Of a DNA stretch of 64,000 nt, positions 51,234-61,700 are shown piece by piece. The notes beneath the pieces are model-generated. The model searched no databases, was not told the origin of the DNA, and saw only the letters and a list, made by a program, of their open reading frames with translations. Each line of letters begins with the position of its first letter. The first letter of the stretch is position 1. Made by a program: the position numbers and the translations under genes. The stretch spans positions 8,556,001 to 8,620,000 of the forward strand of contig OX621266.1 in assembly GCA_951640165.1 (NCBI GenBank). The letters run 5' to 3'. Origin of the DNA: Pseudoips prasinana (taxonomy: Eukaryota; Arthropoda; Insecta; Lepidoptera; Nolidae).

Positions 51234-53114
51234 CTTCTGGCCCCAAAAAATTAAAGAAAATTGATTTTACCGTATTTTCTTAGCAATTTACACGCAAAAC
51301 CGCAAGTCGATTCTGCGTGTTAATTGCAATTGTAAAATGAATAACCCATATTTCGGCAAAAAATTTGTTTCAAAAACAGGTTTTTAGACCAAATTTCAAA
51401 TTTTTTTCAAGGACACCCCTCGTTTTTTGATCGTTTCTGTATAGCCTTCGGTGATGCGCGTCCCTATAAATCCCGTTTGCGTTAATCGGACTAAAGTACC
51501 GTAAAAAAATTGGCATAATAGTTTATTTTCATACAAAATCTTAACAACAAAATTGCACCTAAGCTCGGGAACATTTCTTTAGAAAACAGTAATTCATCAC
51601 ACAATTTTTTCAATTTAGGCCTTTACACTAAATATCTTACTATTGTAATTTGTAATCTGACTATACCTAACGCGTGGGCACGAAATAATATGTTCTTCCG
51701 GCCCCAAGAAAATTAAAGAAAATCGATTGTCCCGTATTTTCTTAGCAATTTACACGCAAAATCGCAAGTCGATTCTGCGTGTAAATTGCAATTGCAAAAT
51801 ATATAACCCATATATCGGCAAAAAATTTGGTTCAAAAACAGGTTTTTAGACCAAATTTCAATTTTTTTTCAAGAACACTTCGCATTTTTGGATCGTTTCT
51901 GTATAGCCCTTGTTAAGGCGCGTCCTTGGTTACCCGGTTCGCGGTAATCGGATGAAAGAACCGTAAAAAAATTGGCATAATAGTTTATTATCATACAAAA
52001 TCTTAAAAACAAAATTGCACCTAAGCTCGGGAACATTTCTTTAGAAAACAGTAATTCATCACACAATTTTTTCAATTTTAGCCTTTACACTAAATATTTT
52101 TGTATTGTTATTTGTAATCTGACTAAACCTAACGCGTAAGCACGAAATAATATGTTCTTCCGGCCCCAAGAAAATTAAAGAAAATCGATTGTCCCGTATT
52201 TTCTTAGCAATTTACACGCAAAATCGCAAGTCGATTCTGCGTGTTAATTGCAATTGCAAAATCAATAACCCATATTTCGGCAAAAAATTTGGTTCAAAAA
52301 CAGGTTTTTAGACCAAATTTCAATTTTTTTTTTAAGAACATTTCGCATTTTTGGATCGTTTCTGTAAAGCCCTTGGTGAGGCGCGTCCTTGGTTACCCGG
52401 TTCGCGGTAATCAGACGAAAGAACCGTAAAAAAATTGGCATTATAGTTTATTATCATACAAAATCTTAACAACAAAATTGCACCTAAGCTCGGGAACATT
52501 GCTTTAGAAAACAGTAATTCATCACACAATTTATTGAATTTTAGCCTTTACACTAAATATTTTTGTATTGTAATTTGTAATCTGACTATACATAACCCGT
52601 GGGCACGAAAAAATATCTTCTCCTGGCCCCAAGAAAATTAAAGAAAATTGATTTTCCCGTATTTTCTTAGCAATTTACACGCAAAACCGCAAGTCGATTC
52701 TGCGTGTTAATTGCAATTGTAAAATGAATAACCCATATTTCGGCAAAAAATTTGTTTCAAAAACAGGTTTTTAGACCAAATTTTTTTCAAGGACACCCCT
52801 CGTTTTTTGATCGTTTCTGTATAGCCTTCGGTGATGCGCGTCCCTATAAATCCCGTTCGCGTTAATCGGACTAAAGTACCGTAAAAAAATTGGCATAATA
52901 GTTTATTTTCATACAAAATCTTAACAACAAAATTGCACCTAAGCTCGGGAACATTTCTTTAGAAAACAGTAATTCATCACACAATTTTTTCAATTTAGGC
53001 CTTTACACTAAATATCTTACTATTGTAATTTGTAATCTGACTATACCTAACGCGTGGGCACGAAATAATATGTTCTTCCGGCCCCAAGAAAATTAAAGAA
53101 AATTGATTTTCCCG
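51234..53114 (-). repeat. Inverted sat1 block, part 1
   Basis: Sat1 monomers on the - strand, with anchors (read leftwards) at about 51613, 52075, 52537 and 52993. It begins inside a monomer at the GGGGCCAGAAGAA strip. Rare variants (CTTACTATTGTAATTTG, TTAGGCCTTTACAC) occur at about 51,640 and 53,020, so within the inversion there is a three-monomer period of 1,380 bp. The same variants on the + strand are found only near 18,590. One monomer at about 52,779 lacks the segment between GACCAAA and TTTTTTTCAAGG. Confidence 0.9.
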
Positions 53115-53129
53115 CCCAAGCAGCAAAAT
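53115..53129 (+). repeat. Left terminal inverted repeat (15 bp)
   Basis: CCCAAGCAGCAAAAT, preceded by the CG duplication at 53,113-53,114. It pairs perfectly with 55,476-55,490. Similarity between the two ends stops after these 15 bases (17 if the palindromic CG is counted). A partial echo, TTTTTGCTGCC, lies inside at about 53,192. Confidence 0.95.
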
Positions 53130-53700
53130 TATCCTATAGTGTAGACGTTAAAGGACTCCAGCACTTATAACGTTCTCTTAAGGGCTCTAGTTTTTGCTGC
53201 CTCGCTTATAATAGCAAGCATGGAGTTAGTTGGGCCTTATAGTATATCTCATCCTATACATTAACTTATAATTACTTATAGGCCGAAATTATAGGTGAAA
53301 TATAAGCTTGGGTGACCTATAAAAGTATCGCGAGGGCGTAAACGCACTCAAGAGCAGATAAACTGGTACGCTATGCTTATAACTACTAACAAGAAGCATT
53401 ATAGAACCACTATAAGTAAAGCACACCAATAAGAGTGATAAACAGAACTAAACATTTTGGATACTATTTGCATTTATTACTTGGTTTTATAAGGGTTTAT
53501 AAATTTACTTTACAGAACAATTATCAGTAAAATGAAGCGGTTATATAGTGGTATAAACCAATATCGTTATAATCGTAACACGATTATAAAGGTTTAATAT
53601 AATATACTTAGTATCCAAAACTATATCCGTGGTGTCCTGAACAAGAAAACATTGGTTTATAATGGTCTTGCAAATTCTGTTATAGCCTCAGTACGGATAT
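53130..53700. repeat. Left subterminal region rich in TTATAA/TTATAG motifs
   Basis: No open frame of note. Instead TTATAA, TTATAG and CTATAA recur at short intervals on both strands, for example near 53,165, 53,205, 53,236, 53,266, 53,276, 53,320, 53,378, 53,409, 53,489, 53,498, 53,568 and 53,658. The right part of the element has a similar but thinner set (54,792, 55,225, 55,315, 55,384, 55,409, 55,430). Subterminal repeats of this kind serve as transposase binding sites in several DNA transposon families; here that role is inference, and AT-richness alone explains part of the excess. Confidence 0.5.
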
Positions 53701-53810
53701 TTTGATTTTGTTGAATCGTAGAAATAGGAGAAGGTTCCGTACAAAATTGTTATTGTGAAAATTTAAGACAAAATGTTTATTTTAATGATTCTGCACAAAA
53801 AAACGTTTAA

Positions 53811-53936
53811 TCAATAAAAGCAATTTTAAATGTAGACTTGGAAGATTGTGTTAGTGAGGAACCTGTACAAGAAGATGAAAGCGATATTGAAAACTATTCC
53901 AATTTTCAACTACATAGCGATCTTAGATTATCTTAA
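53811..53936 (+). pseudogene. Possible last exon of a transposon gene, acidic C-terminus
   Basis: A frame of 41 codons ends at TAA (53,934-53,936). From about 53,840 it is strongly acidic, with runs such as VSEEPVQEDESDIEN. A good splice acceptor (TTTTAAATGTAG) ends at 53,835, so the coding part could be an exon starting at 53,836. An AATAAA lies upstream in the same frame (53,813), and an A23 run follows the stop directly. No matching upstream exon was found. Coding potential rests only on composition and the stop position. Confidence 0.3.
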
Positions 53937-53957
53937 AAAAAAAAAAAAAAAAAAAAT
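53935..53957 (+). repeat. A23 homopolymer
   Basis: Twenty-three uninterrupted A residues beginning inside the stop codon of the preceding open frame. It may be a simple-sequence expansion or the scar of a captured poly(A) tail. No duplication around it supports a retroposed insert. Confidence 0.9.
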
Positions 53958-53998
53958 GGGCTGTAAAATACAATATACGACATGCGGCATTAAATTCT

Positions 53999-54020
53999 TT
54001 ATTCAAAATTTTGAATAAAT
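53999..54020. terminator. 22-bp palindrome with AATAAA on both strands
   Basis: A perfect palindrome whose half is TTTATTCAAAA. It reads GAATAAA on each strand. It lies between the stop of the + strand frame (53,936) and the stops of the - strand frames (54,167 and 54,249), where a shared bidirectional polyadenylation region would sit between convergent genes. The role is inferred from position and motif. Confidence 0.55.
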
Positions 54021-54166
54021 GTCTCTGTTAAGTTTGTTTCAAATTCTTCAAGTTCTTCTTTCTTAGATTTCTTATAACATGTCTACCTCTACTTCTTCTT
54101 GCTTTCTTGAAACGGTCATTCTATGTACGAGTTTAATTCATTCTGAATCTCTCTCCGACACAGCAG

Positions 54167-54334
54167 TCAGCACATGTTAGTTTGAAATTCATAAAGTGCA
54201 TTTTGATTTGATATGATGGTTTTAATGTTTTCTTTGATTGATTTTACTTCATGTTGAAGTTGTTGAATTTGACCATCCTCGATAGGCTGTATGTATTTGG
54301 TTATCGGTGTTGTAAAGAACGAAATGTTGAGCAT
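54167..54334 (-). pseudogene. Coiled-coil fragment of a transposon protein
   Basis: A 55-codon frame from ATG (54,334) to TGA (54,167). Hydrophobic residues fall at positions 23, 26, 30, 33, 37, 40 and 47 (I, L, V, I, I, I, L), with Q at 44, an uninterrupted 3-4 heptad pattern in a charged context (KSIKENIK). This is a typical two- or three-stranded coiled coil and argues that the frame was truly coding. It overlaps the end of the neighbouring 54,249-54,536 frame with a one-base offset. A small insertion or deletion between about 54,320 and 54,360 probably separated the two. The parent protein is not recognised. Confidence 0.5.
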
Positions 54335-54536
54335 TTAAACTGACATCTGACAGTGTTTCTTCTGCTTCTGTTATTACAAGTTGAGGGTTTTGCGCGACAA
54401 AAGATACCGGTAAAATTGCTGAATCGGATTGAATGGTAGCCGAGTTTTGTTGTAAATGAAGTGATCTTGTAGTATTTGAACGAGTATCTTCTCGAGAGAC
54501 CGTTGGCATCTCATTAATTCGGTCTTGATCACGATT
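54249..54536 (-). pseudogene. Exon-like frame upstream of the coiled coil
   Basis: Open from a strong 3' splice site (TTTATTGTTTCACAG ending at 54,537) to TGA at 54,249. The frame continues upstream of the acceptor to an ATG at 54,569, giving 106 codons, but that part is more likely intron. The exon is rich in S, T, Q and N (for example SREDTRSNTTRS), then has a hydrophobic-acidic stretch (VITEAEETLSDVSL). The last 20 or so residues look random and overlap the coiled-coil frame, so the reading frame was probably broken near 54,340. No domain is recognised. Confidence 0.4.
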
Positions 54537-54569
54537 CTGTGAAACAATAAACCAAGATAGCAAGGGCAA

Positions 54570-55160
54570 TCACAAAAATAGAAGTAGAAAATATTTCAAA
54601 CAATATTTAAAGCTCGAAAATCCCTTTTAGTTAAAAGCGTCGACGTCCAGAATCATTATCATACACCTGACACCTAAACAAAAATATGAAAATCAGACAT
54701 TAACACAACATTACAATATTTGCGGAACTCTAATTCCAAACAATATGGCCAAGCAATAGTTCTGATATTTACCATTTTTAAACAAAGTACGCCTATAACG
54801 GTTTGTTAATGTATTTGGGAAGACCAAGTTTGTCAAGATGGCGACTTTTCGTTGTATGTCTTACTGAAACCAACATTATTTTAAAATTCAACTTAATGAA
54901 AACGTGAATTTCGAGGGGCGTTTCAAAATTTTGACAAAAAACGTATTACACTTCACCGAAAATATACCTGCGCCATGCACATTCAAACACGGCTTCACTT
55001 ATTGTTAACTAACACCCTACTCTTTATTAATATTCTAGATAATATTTATTATAAAAATGGATTAATAACTTACCTTTATCAATCTTTACAAATGTGCATA
55101 GCAACATCCACCAATTCACAACACTTTGTATGAGCTTGTAAGATATTCACTGTGTACGTT
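54570..55160. other. Transposon interior without recognisable gene
   Basis: Nothing firm. A weak - strand acceptor (TTTTTGTTTAG) ends near 54,674 and opens a frame of about a dozen codons. On the + strand AAGATGGCG (54,835-54,843) resembles the YY1-type initiator site found in some transposon promoters, followed by only nine codons. Neither is enough for a call. Confidence 0.4.
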
Positions 55161-55323
55161 ATTGTCGTGTTTGGTTCCATTTAACGCTCATAGTTAGCTT
55201 CGCGAGAGCAAATAGTTCTACGTGGTCTAACTATAAGGTTACTATTGTCGTGTTCGGTTCCATTAAGCGCTGATAGTTAACTTCGCGGGAGCAAATAGTT
55301 TTACATAGTCCAACTATAAGGTC
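55161..55323 (+). repeat. Two imperfect 83-bp direct repeats near the transposon right end
   Basis: Copy 1 (55,161-55,243) and copy 2 (55,244-55,323) both read ATTGTCGTGTT(T/C)GGTTCCATT, then TAGTTA(G/A)CTTCGCG(A/G)GAGC, AAATAGTT and AACTATAAGG. About a dozen differences show that the duplication is older than the sat1 duplications around it. Direct repeats inside the end of a DNA transposon are often transposase binding arrays; this is inference. Confidence 0.85.
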
Positions 55324-55475
55324 GTTATTAGTCAAAGTGGTATTAACCAAGTCTATTATAGATATTTAATTAGGTAAAATACGCCTATAAATTGGGCCCT
55401 TTTCCGTGGTTATAATTGCTTACTATTCCGTTATAGTCCCAATGAATAGTGGTTCCAGGACAATTACTACACCAC

Positions 55476-55490
55476 ATTTTGCTGCTTGGG
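55476..55490 (-). repeat. Right terminal inverted repeat (15 bp)
   Basis: Reads ATTTTGCTGCTTGGG on the + strand, followed by CG at 55,491-55,492, then the interrupted sat1 monomer (TATTTTCTTAGC). Confidence 0.95.
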
Positions 55491-55769
55491 CGTATTTTCT
55501 TAGCAATTTACACGCAAAACCGCAAGTCGATTCTGCGTGTTAATTGCAATTGCAAAATGAATAACCCATATTTCGGCAAAAAATTTGGTTCAAAAACAGG
55601 TTTTTAGACAAAATTTCAATTTTTTTTCAAGAACATTTCACATTTTTTGATCGTTTCTGTATAGCCCTCGGTGGGGCGCGTCCTTGGACACCCCGTTCGC
55701 GGTAATCGGACGACAGATACGTCAAAAAATTGGCATAATAGTTTATTTTCATACAAAATCTTAACAACA
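55491..55769 (-). repeat. Inverted sat1 block, part 2
   Basis: The rest of the monomer split by the transposon. Variants (GGGGCGCGTCC, TTTCACATTTTTTG, GACAGATACGTC on the + strand) match the monomers at 10,029 and 13,717 of the 3,688-bp unit read backwards. It ends at TCTTAACAACA, where the array turns back to the + strand with CAGATTACAAATT; the bases CA are shared at the joint (about 55,768-55,769). Confidence 0.9.
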
Positions 55770-58700
55770 GATTACAAATTACAATACAAAAATATTTAAT
55801 GTAAAGGCTAAAATTGAAAAAATTGTGTGATGAATTACTGTTTTCTAAAGAAATGTTCCCGAGCTTAGGTGCAATTTTGTTGTTAAGATTTTGTATGAAA
55901 ATAAACTATTATGCCAATTTTTTGACGTTTCTGTCGTCCGATTACCGCGAACGGGGTGTCCAAGGACGCGCCTCACCGAGGGCTATACAGAAACGATAAA
56001 AAAATGCGAAAAGTTCTTGAAAAAAAATTTAAATTTGGTCTAAAAACCTGTTTTTGAACCAAATTTTTTGCCGAAATATGGGTTATTCATTTTGCAATTG
56101 CAATTAACACTAAAAACCGACTTGCGCTTTTGCGTGTAAATTGCTAAGAAAATACGGGAAAATCGATTTTCTTTAATTTTCTTGGAGCCGGGAGTACATA
56201 TTTCATGCCTACGCGTTAGGTATAGTCAGATTACAAATTACAATACAAAAATATTAAGTGTAAAGGCTAAAATTGATAAAATTGTGTGATGAATTACTGT
56301 TTTTTAAAGAAATGTTCCCGAGCTTAGGTGCAATTTTGTTGTTAAGATTTTGTATGAAAATAAACTATTATGCCAATTTTTTGACGTTTCTGTCGTCCGA
56401 TTACCGCGAACGGGGTGTCCAAGGACGCGCCTTAACAAAGGCTATAAAGAAACGACCAAAAAAGGAGATATGTTCTTGAAAAAAAATTGAAATTTGGTCT
56501 CAAAACCTGTTTTTGAACCAAATTTTTTGCCGAAATATGGGTTATTCATTTTACAATTGCAATTAACACGCAGAATCGACTTGCGGTTTTGCGTGTAAAT
56601 TGCTAAGAAAATACGGTAAAATCAATTTTCTTTAATTTTCTTGGGGCCAGAAGAACATTTTATTTCGTGCCCACGCGTTATGTATAGTCAGATTACAAAT
56701 TACAATACAAAAATATTTAGTGTAAAGGCTAAAATTGAAAAAATTGTGTGATGAATTACTGTTTTCTAAAGAAATGTTCCCGAGCTTAGGTGCAATTTTG
56801 TTGTTAAGATTTTGTATGAAAATAAACTATTATGCCAATTTTTTGACGTTTCTGTCGTCCGATTACCGCGAACGGGGTGTCCAAGGACGCGCCTCACCGA
56901 GGGCTATACAGAAACGATAAAAAAAGGAGATGTGTTCTTGAAAAAAAATTGAAATTTGGTCTCAAAACCTGTTTTTGAACCAAATTTTTTGCCGAAATAT
57001 GGGTTATTCATTTTGCAATTGCAATTAACACTAAAAACCGATTTGCGCTTTTGCGTGTAAATTGCTAAGAAAATACGGGAAAATCGATTTTCTTTAATTT
57101 TCTTGGAGCCGGGAGTACATATTTCATGCCTACGCGTTAGGTATAGTCAGATTACAAATTACAATACAAAAATATTAAGTGTAAAGGCTAAAATTGATAA
57201 AATTGTGTGATGAATTACTGTTTTTTAAAGAAATGTTCCCGAGCTTAGGTGCAATTTTGTTGTTAAGATTTTGTATGAAAATAAACTATTATGCCAATTT
57301 TTTGACGTTTCTGTCGTCCGATTACCGCGAACGGGGTGTCCAAGGACGCGCCTTAACAAAGGCTATAAAGAAACGACCAAAAAAGGAGATATGTTCTTGA
57401 AAAAAAATTGAAATTTGGTCTCAAAACCTGTTTTTGAACCAAATTTTTTGCCGAAATATGGGTTATTCATTTTACAATTGCAATTAACACGCAGAATCGA
57501 CTTGCGGTTTTGCGTGTAAATTGCTAAGAAAATACGGTAAAATCAATTTTCTTTAATTTTCTTGGGGCCAGAAGAACATTTTATTTCGTGCCCACGCGTT
57601 ATGTATAGTCAGATTACAAATTACAATACAAAAATATTTAGTGTAAAGGCTAAAATTGAAAAAATTGTGTGATGAATTACTGTTTTCTAAAGAAATGTTC
57701 CCGAGCTTAGGTGCAATTTTGTTGTTAAGATTTTGTATGAAAATAAACTATTATGCCAATTTTTTGACGTTTCTGTCGTCCGATTACCGCGAACGGGGTG
57801 TCCAAGGACGCGCCTCACCGAGGGCTATACAGAAACGATAAAAAAAGGAGATGCGTTCTTGAAAAAAAATTGAAATTTGGTCTCAAAACCTGTTTTTGAA
57901 CCAAATTTTTTGCCGAAATATGGGTTATTCATTTTGCAATTGCAATTAACACTAAAAACCGATTTGCGCTTTTGCGTGTAAATTGCTAAGAAAATACGGG
58001 AAAATCGATTTTCTTTAATTTTCTTGGAGCCGGGAGTACATATTTCATGCCTACGCGTTAGGTATAGTCAGATTACAAATTACAATACAAAAATATTAAG
58101 TGTAAAGGCTAAAATTGATAAAATTGTGTGATGAATTACTGTTTTTTAAAGAAATGTTCCCGAGCTTAGGTGCAATTTTGTTGTTAAGATTTTGTATGAA
58201 AATAAACTATTATGCCAATTTTTTGACGTTTCTGTCGTCCGATTACCGCGAACGGGGTGTCCAAGGACGCGCCTCACCGAGGGCTATACAGAAACGATAA
58301 AAAAATGCGAAAAGTTCTTGAAAAAAAATTGAAATTTGGTCTCAAAACCTGTTTTTGAACCAAATTTTTTGCCGAAATATGGGTTATTCATTTTGCAATT
58401 GCAATTAACACTAAAAACCGATTTGCGCTTTTGCGTGTAAATTGCTAAGAAAATACGGGAAAATCGATTTTCTTTAATTTTCTTGGAGCCGGGAGTACAT
58501 ATTTCATGCCTACGCGTTAGGTATAGTCAGATTACAAATTACAATACAAAAATATTAAGTGTAAAGGCTAAAATTGATAAAATTGTGTGATGAATTACTG
58601 TTTTTTAAAGAAATGTTCCCGAGCTTAGGTGCAATTTTGTTGTTAAGATTTTGTATGAAAATAAACTATTATGCCAATTTTTTGACGTTTCTGTCGTCCG

Positions 58701-61700
58701 ATTACCGCGAACGGGGTGTCCAAGGACGCGCCTTAACAAAGGCTATACAGAAACGATCAAAAAAGGAGATATGTTCTTAAAAAAAATTTAAATTTGGTCT
58801 CAAAACCTGTTTTTGAACCAAATTTTTTGCCGAAATATGGGTTATTCATTTTGCAATTGCAATTAACACTAAAAACCGATTTGCGCTTTTGCGTGTAAAT
58901 TGCTAAGAAAATACGGTAAAATCAATTTTCTTTAATTTTCTTGGGGCCAGAAGAACATATTATTTCGTGCCCACGCGTTATGTATAGTCAGATTACAAAT
59001 TACAATACAAAAATATTTAATGTAAAGGCTAAAATTGAAAAAATTGTGTGATGAATTACTGTTTTCTAAAGAAATGTTCCCGAGCTTAGGTGCAATTTTG
59101 TTGTTAAGATTTTGTATGAAAATAAACTATTATGCCAATTTTTTGACGTTTCTGTCGTCCGATTACCGCGAACGGGGTGTCCAAGGACGCGCCTCACCGA
59201 GGGCTATACAGAAACGATCAAAAAATGCGAAAAGTTCTTGAAAAAAAATTGAAATTTGGTCTCAAAACCTGTTTTTGAACCAAATTTTTTGCCGAAATAT
59301 GGGTTATTCATTTTGCAATTGCAATTAACACTAAAAACCGATTTGCGCTTTTGCGTGTAAATTGCTAAGAAAATACGGGAAAATCGATTTTCTTTAATTT
59401 TCTTGGAGCCGGGAGTACATATTTCATGCCTACGCGTTAGGTATAGTCAGATTACAAATTACAATACAAAAATATTAAGTGTAAAGGCTAAAATTGATAA
59501 AATTGTGTGATGAATTACTGTTTTTTAAAGAAATGTTCCCGAGCTTAGGTGCAATTTTGTTGTTAAGATTTTGTATGAAAATAAACTATTATGCCAATTT
59601 TTTGACGTTTCTGTCGTCCGATTACCGCGAACGGGGTGTCCAAGGACGCGCCTCACCGAGGGCTATACAGAAACGATAAAAAAATGCGAAAAGTTCTTGA
59701 AAAAAAATTGAAATTTGGTCTCAAAACCTGTTTTTGAACCAAATTTTTTGCCGAAATATGGGTTATTCATTTTGCAATTGCAATTAACACTAAAAACCGA
59801 TTTGCGCTTTTGCGTGTAAATTGCTAAGAAAATACGGTAAAATCAATTTTCTTTAATTTTCTTGGGGCCAGAAGAACATATTATTTCGTGCCCACGCGTT
59901 ATGTATAGTCAGATTACAAATTACAATACAAAAATATTTAATGTAAAGGCTAAAATTGAAAAAATTGTGTGATGAATTACTGTTTTCTAAAGAAATGTTC
60001 CCGAGCTTAGGTGCAATTTTGTTGTTAAGATTTTGTATGAAAATAAACTATTATGCCAATTTTTTGACGTTTCTGTCGTCCGATTACCGCGAACGGGGTG
60101 TCCAAGGACGCGCCTCACCGAGGGCTATACAGAAACGATCAAAAAATGCGAAAAGTTCTTGAAAAAAAATTGAAATTTGGTCTAAAAACCTGTTTTTGAA
60201 CTAAATTTTTTGCCGAAATATGGGTTATTCATTTTGCAATTGCAATTAACACTAAAAACCGACTTGCGCTTTTGCGTGTAAATTGCTAAGAAAATACGGG
60301 AAAATCGATTTTCTTTAATTTTCTTGGAGCCGGGAGTACATATTATTTCGTGCCCACGCGTTATGTATAGTCAGATTACAAATTACAATACAAAAATATT
60401 TGGTGTAAAGGCTAAAATTGAAAAAATTGTGTGATGAATTACTGTTTTCTAAAGAAATGTTCCCGAGCTTAGGTGCAATTTTGTTGTTAAGATTTTGTAT
60501 GAAAATAAACTATTATGCCAATTTTTTGACGTTTCTGTCGTCCGATTACCGCAAACGGGGTGTCCAAGGACGCGCCTTAACAAAGGCTATACAGAAACGA
60601 TCAAAAAAGGAGATGTGTTCTTGAAAAAAAATTGAAATTTGGTCTCAAAACCTGTTTTTGAACCAAATTTTTTGCCGAAATATGGGTTATTCATTTTGCA
60701 ATTGCAATTAACACTAAAAACCGACTTGCGCTTTTGCGTGTAAATTGCTAAGAAAATACGGAAAAATCGATTTTCTTTAATTTTCTTGGAGCCGGGAGTA
60801 CATATTTCATGCCTACGCGTTAGGTATAGTCAGATTACAAATTACAATACAAAAATATTAAGTGTAAAGGCTAAAATTGATAAAATTGTGTGATGAATTA
60901 CTGTTTTTTAAAGAAATGTTCCCGAGCTTAGGTGCAATTTTGTTGTTAAGATTTTGTATGAAAATAAACTATTATGCCAATTTTTTGACGTTTCTGTCGT
61001 CCGATTACCGCGAACGGGGTGTCCAAGGACGCGCCTTAACAAAGGCTATACAGAAACGATCAAAAAAGGAGATATGTTCTTAAAAAAAATTTAAATTTGG
61101 TCTCAAAACCTGTTTTTGAACCAAATTTTTTGCCGAAATATGGGTTATTCATTTTGCAATTGCAATTAACACTAAAAACCGACTTGCGCTTTTGCGTGTA
61201 AATTGCTAAGAAAATACGGGAAAATCGATTTTCTTTAATTTTCTTGGAGCCGGGAGTACATATTTCATGCCTACGCGTTAGGTATAGTCAGATTACAAAT
61301 TACAATACAAAAATATTAAGTGTAAAGGCTAAAATTGATAAAATTGTGTGATGAATAACTGTTTTTTAAAGAAATGTTCCCGAGCTTAGGTGCAATTTTG
61401 TTGTTAAGATTTTGTATGAAAATAAACTATTATGCCAATTTTTTGACTGTACTTTAGTCCGATTAACGCGAATGGGATTTATAGGGACGCGCCTCACCGA
61501 AGACTATACAGAAACGATCAAAAAAGGAGATGTGTTCTTGAAAAAAAATTTAAATTTGGTCTCAAAACCTGTTTTTGAACCAAATTTTTTGCCGAAATAT
61601 GGGTTATTCATTTTGCAATTGCAATTAACACTAAAAACCGATTTGCGCTTTTGCGTGTAAATTGCTAAGAAAATACGGTAAAATCAATTTTCTTTAATTT

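Larger units (their letters stand above)
53115..55490. mobile_element. 2,376-bp DNA transposon inserted in inverted sat1
   Basis: Unrelated sequence interrupts a single - strand sat1 monomer. It starts CCCAAGCAGCAAAAT and ends with the exact reverse complement. The flanking dinucleotide CG is present on both sides; uninterrupted copies read TTTTCCCGTATTTTC (for example about 52,653), so CG is a 2-bp target duplication. No complete transposase is visible. Inside are decayed convergent exons, an A23 run, a bidirectional poly(A)-signal palindrome and many TTATA(A/G) motifs towards both ends. Known families with 2-bp duplications (for example ISL2EU or some CACTA-related elements) do not obviously match these termini, and I cannot assign a superfamily. 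It is probably non-autonomous. Confidence 0.88.

Noticed and set aside
53935..53957. Retroposed (poly(A)-tailed) insertion inside the transposon
   Set aside because: There is an A23 run, but no target duplication, no recognisable retroelement body and no clear 5' border.
54537..54569. ATG at 54,569 (- strand) as the true start of the 106-codon frame
   Set aside because: The stretch up to 54,537 looks like an intron end (pyrimidine-rich, then CAG). The residues it would add have no supporting signal.
51164..55769. Inverted block as a long inverted-repeat transposon
   Set aside because: Its ends are ordinary sat1 and sat2 sequence with 2-3 bp overlaps, not terminal repeats, and both joints fall at different monomer positions. 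Rearrangement of the satellite explains it.
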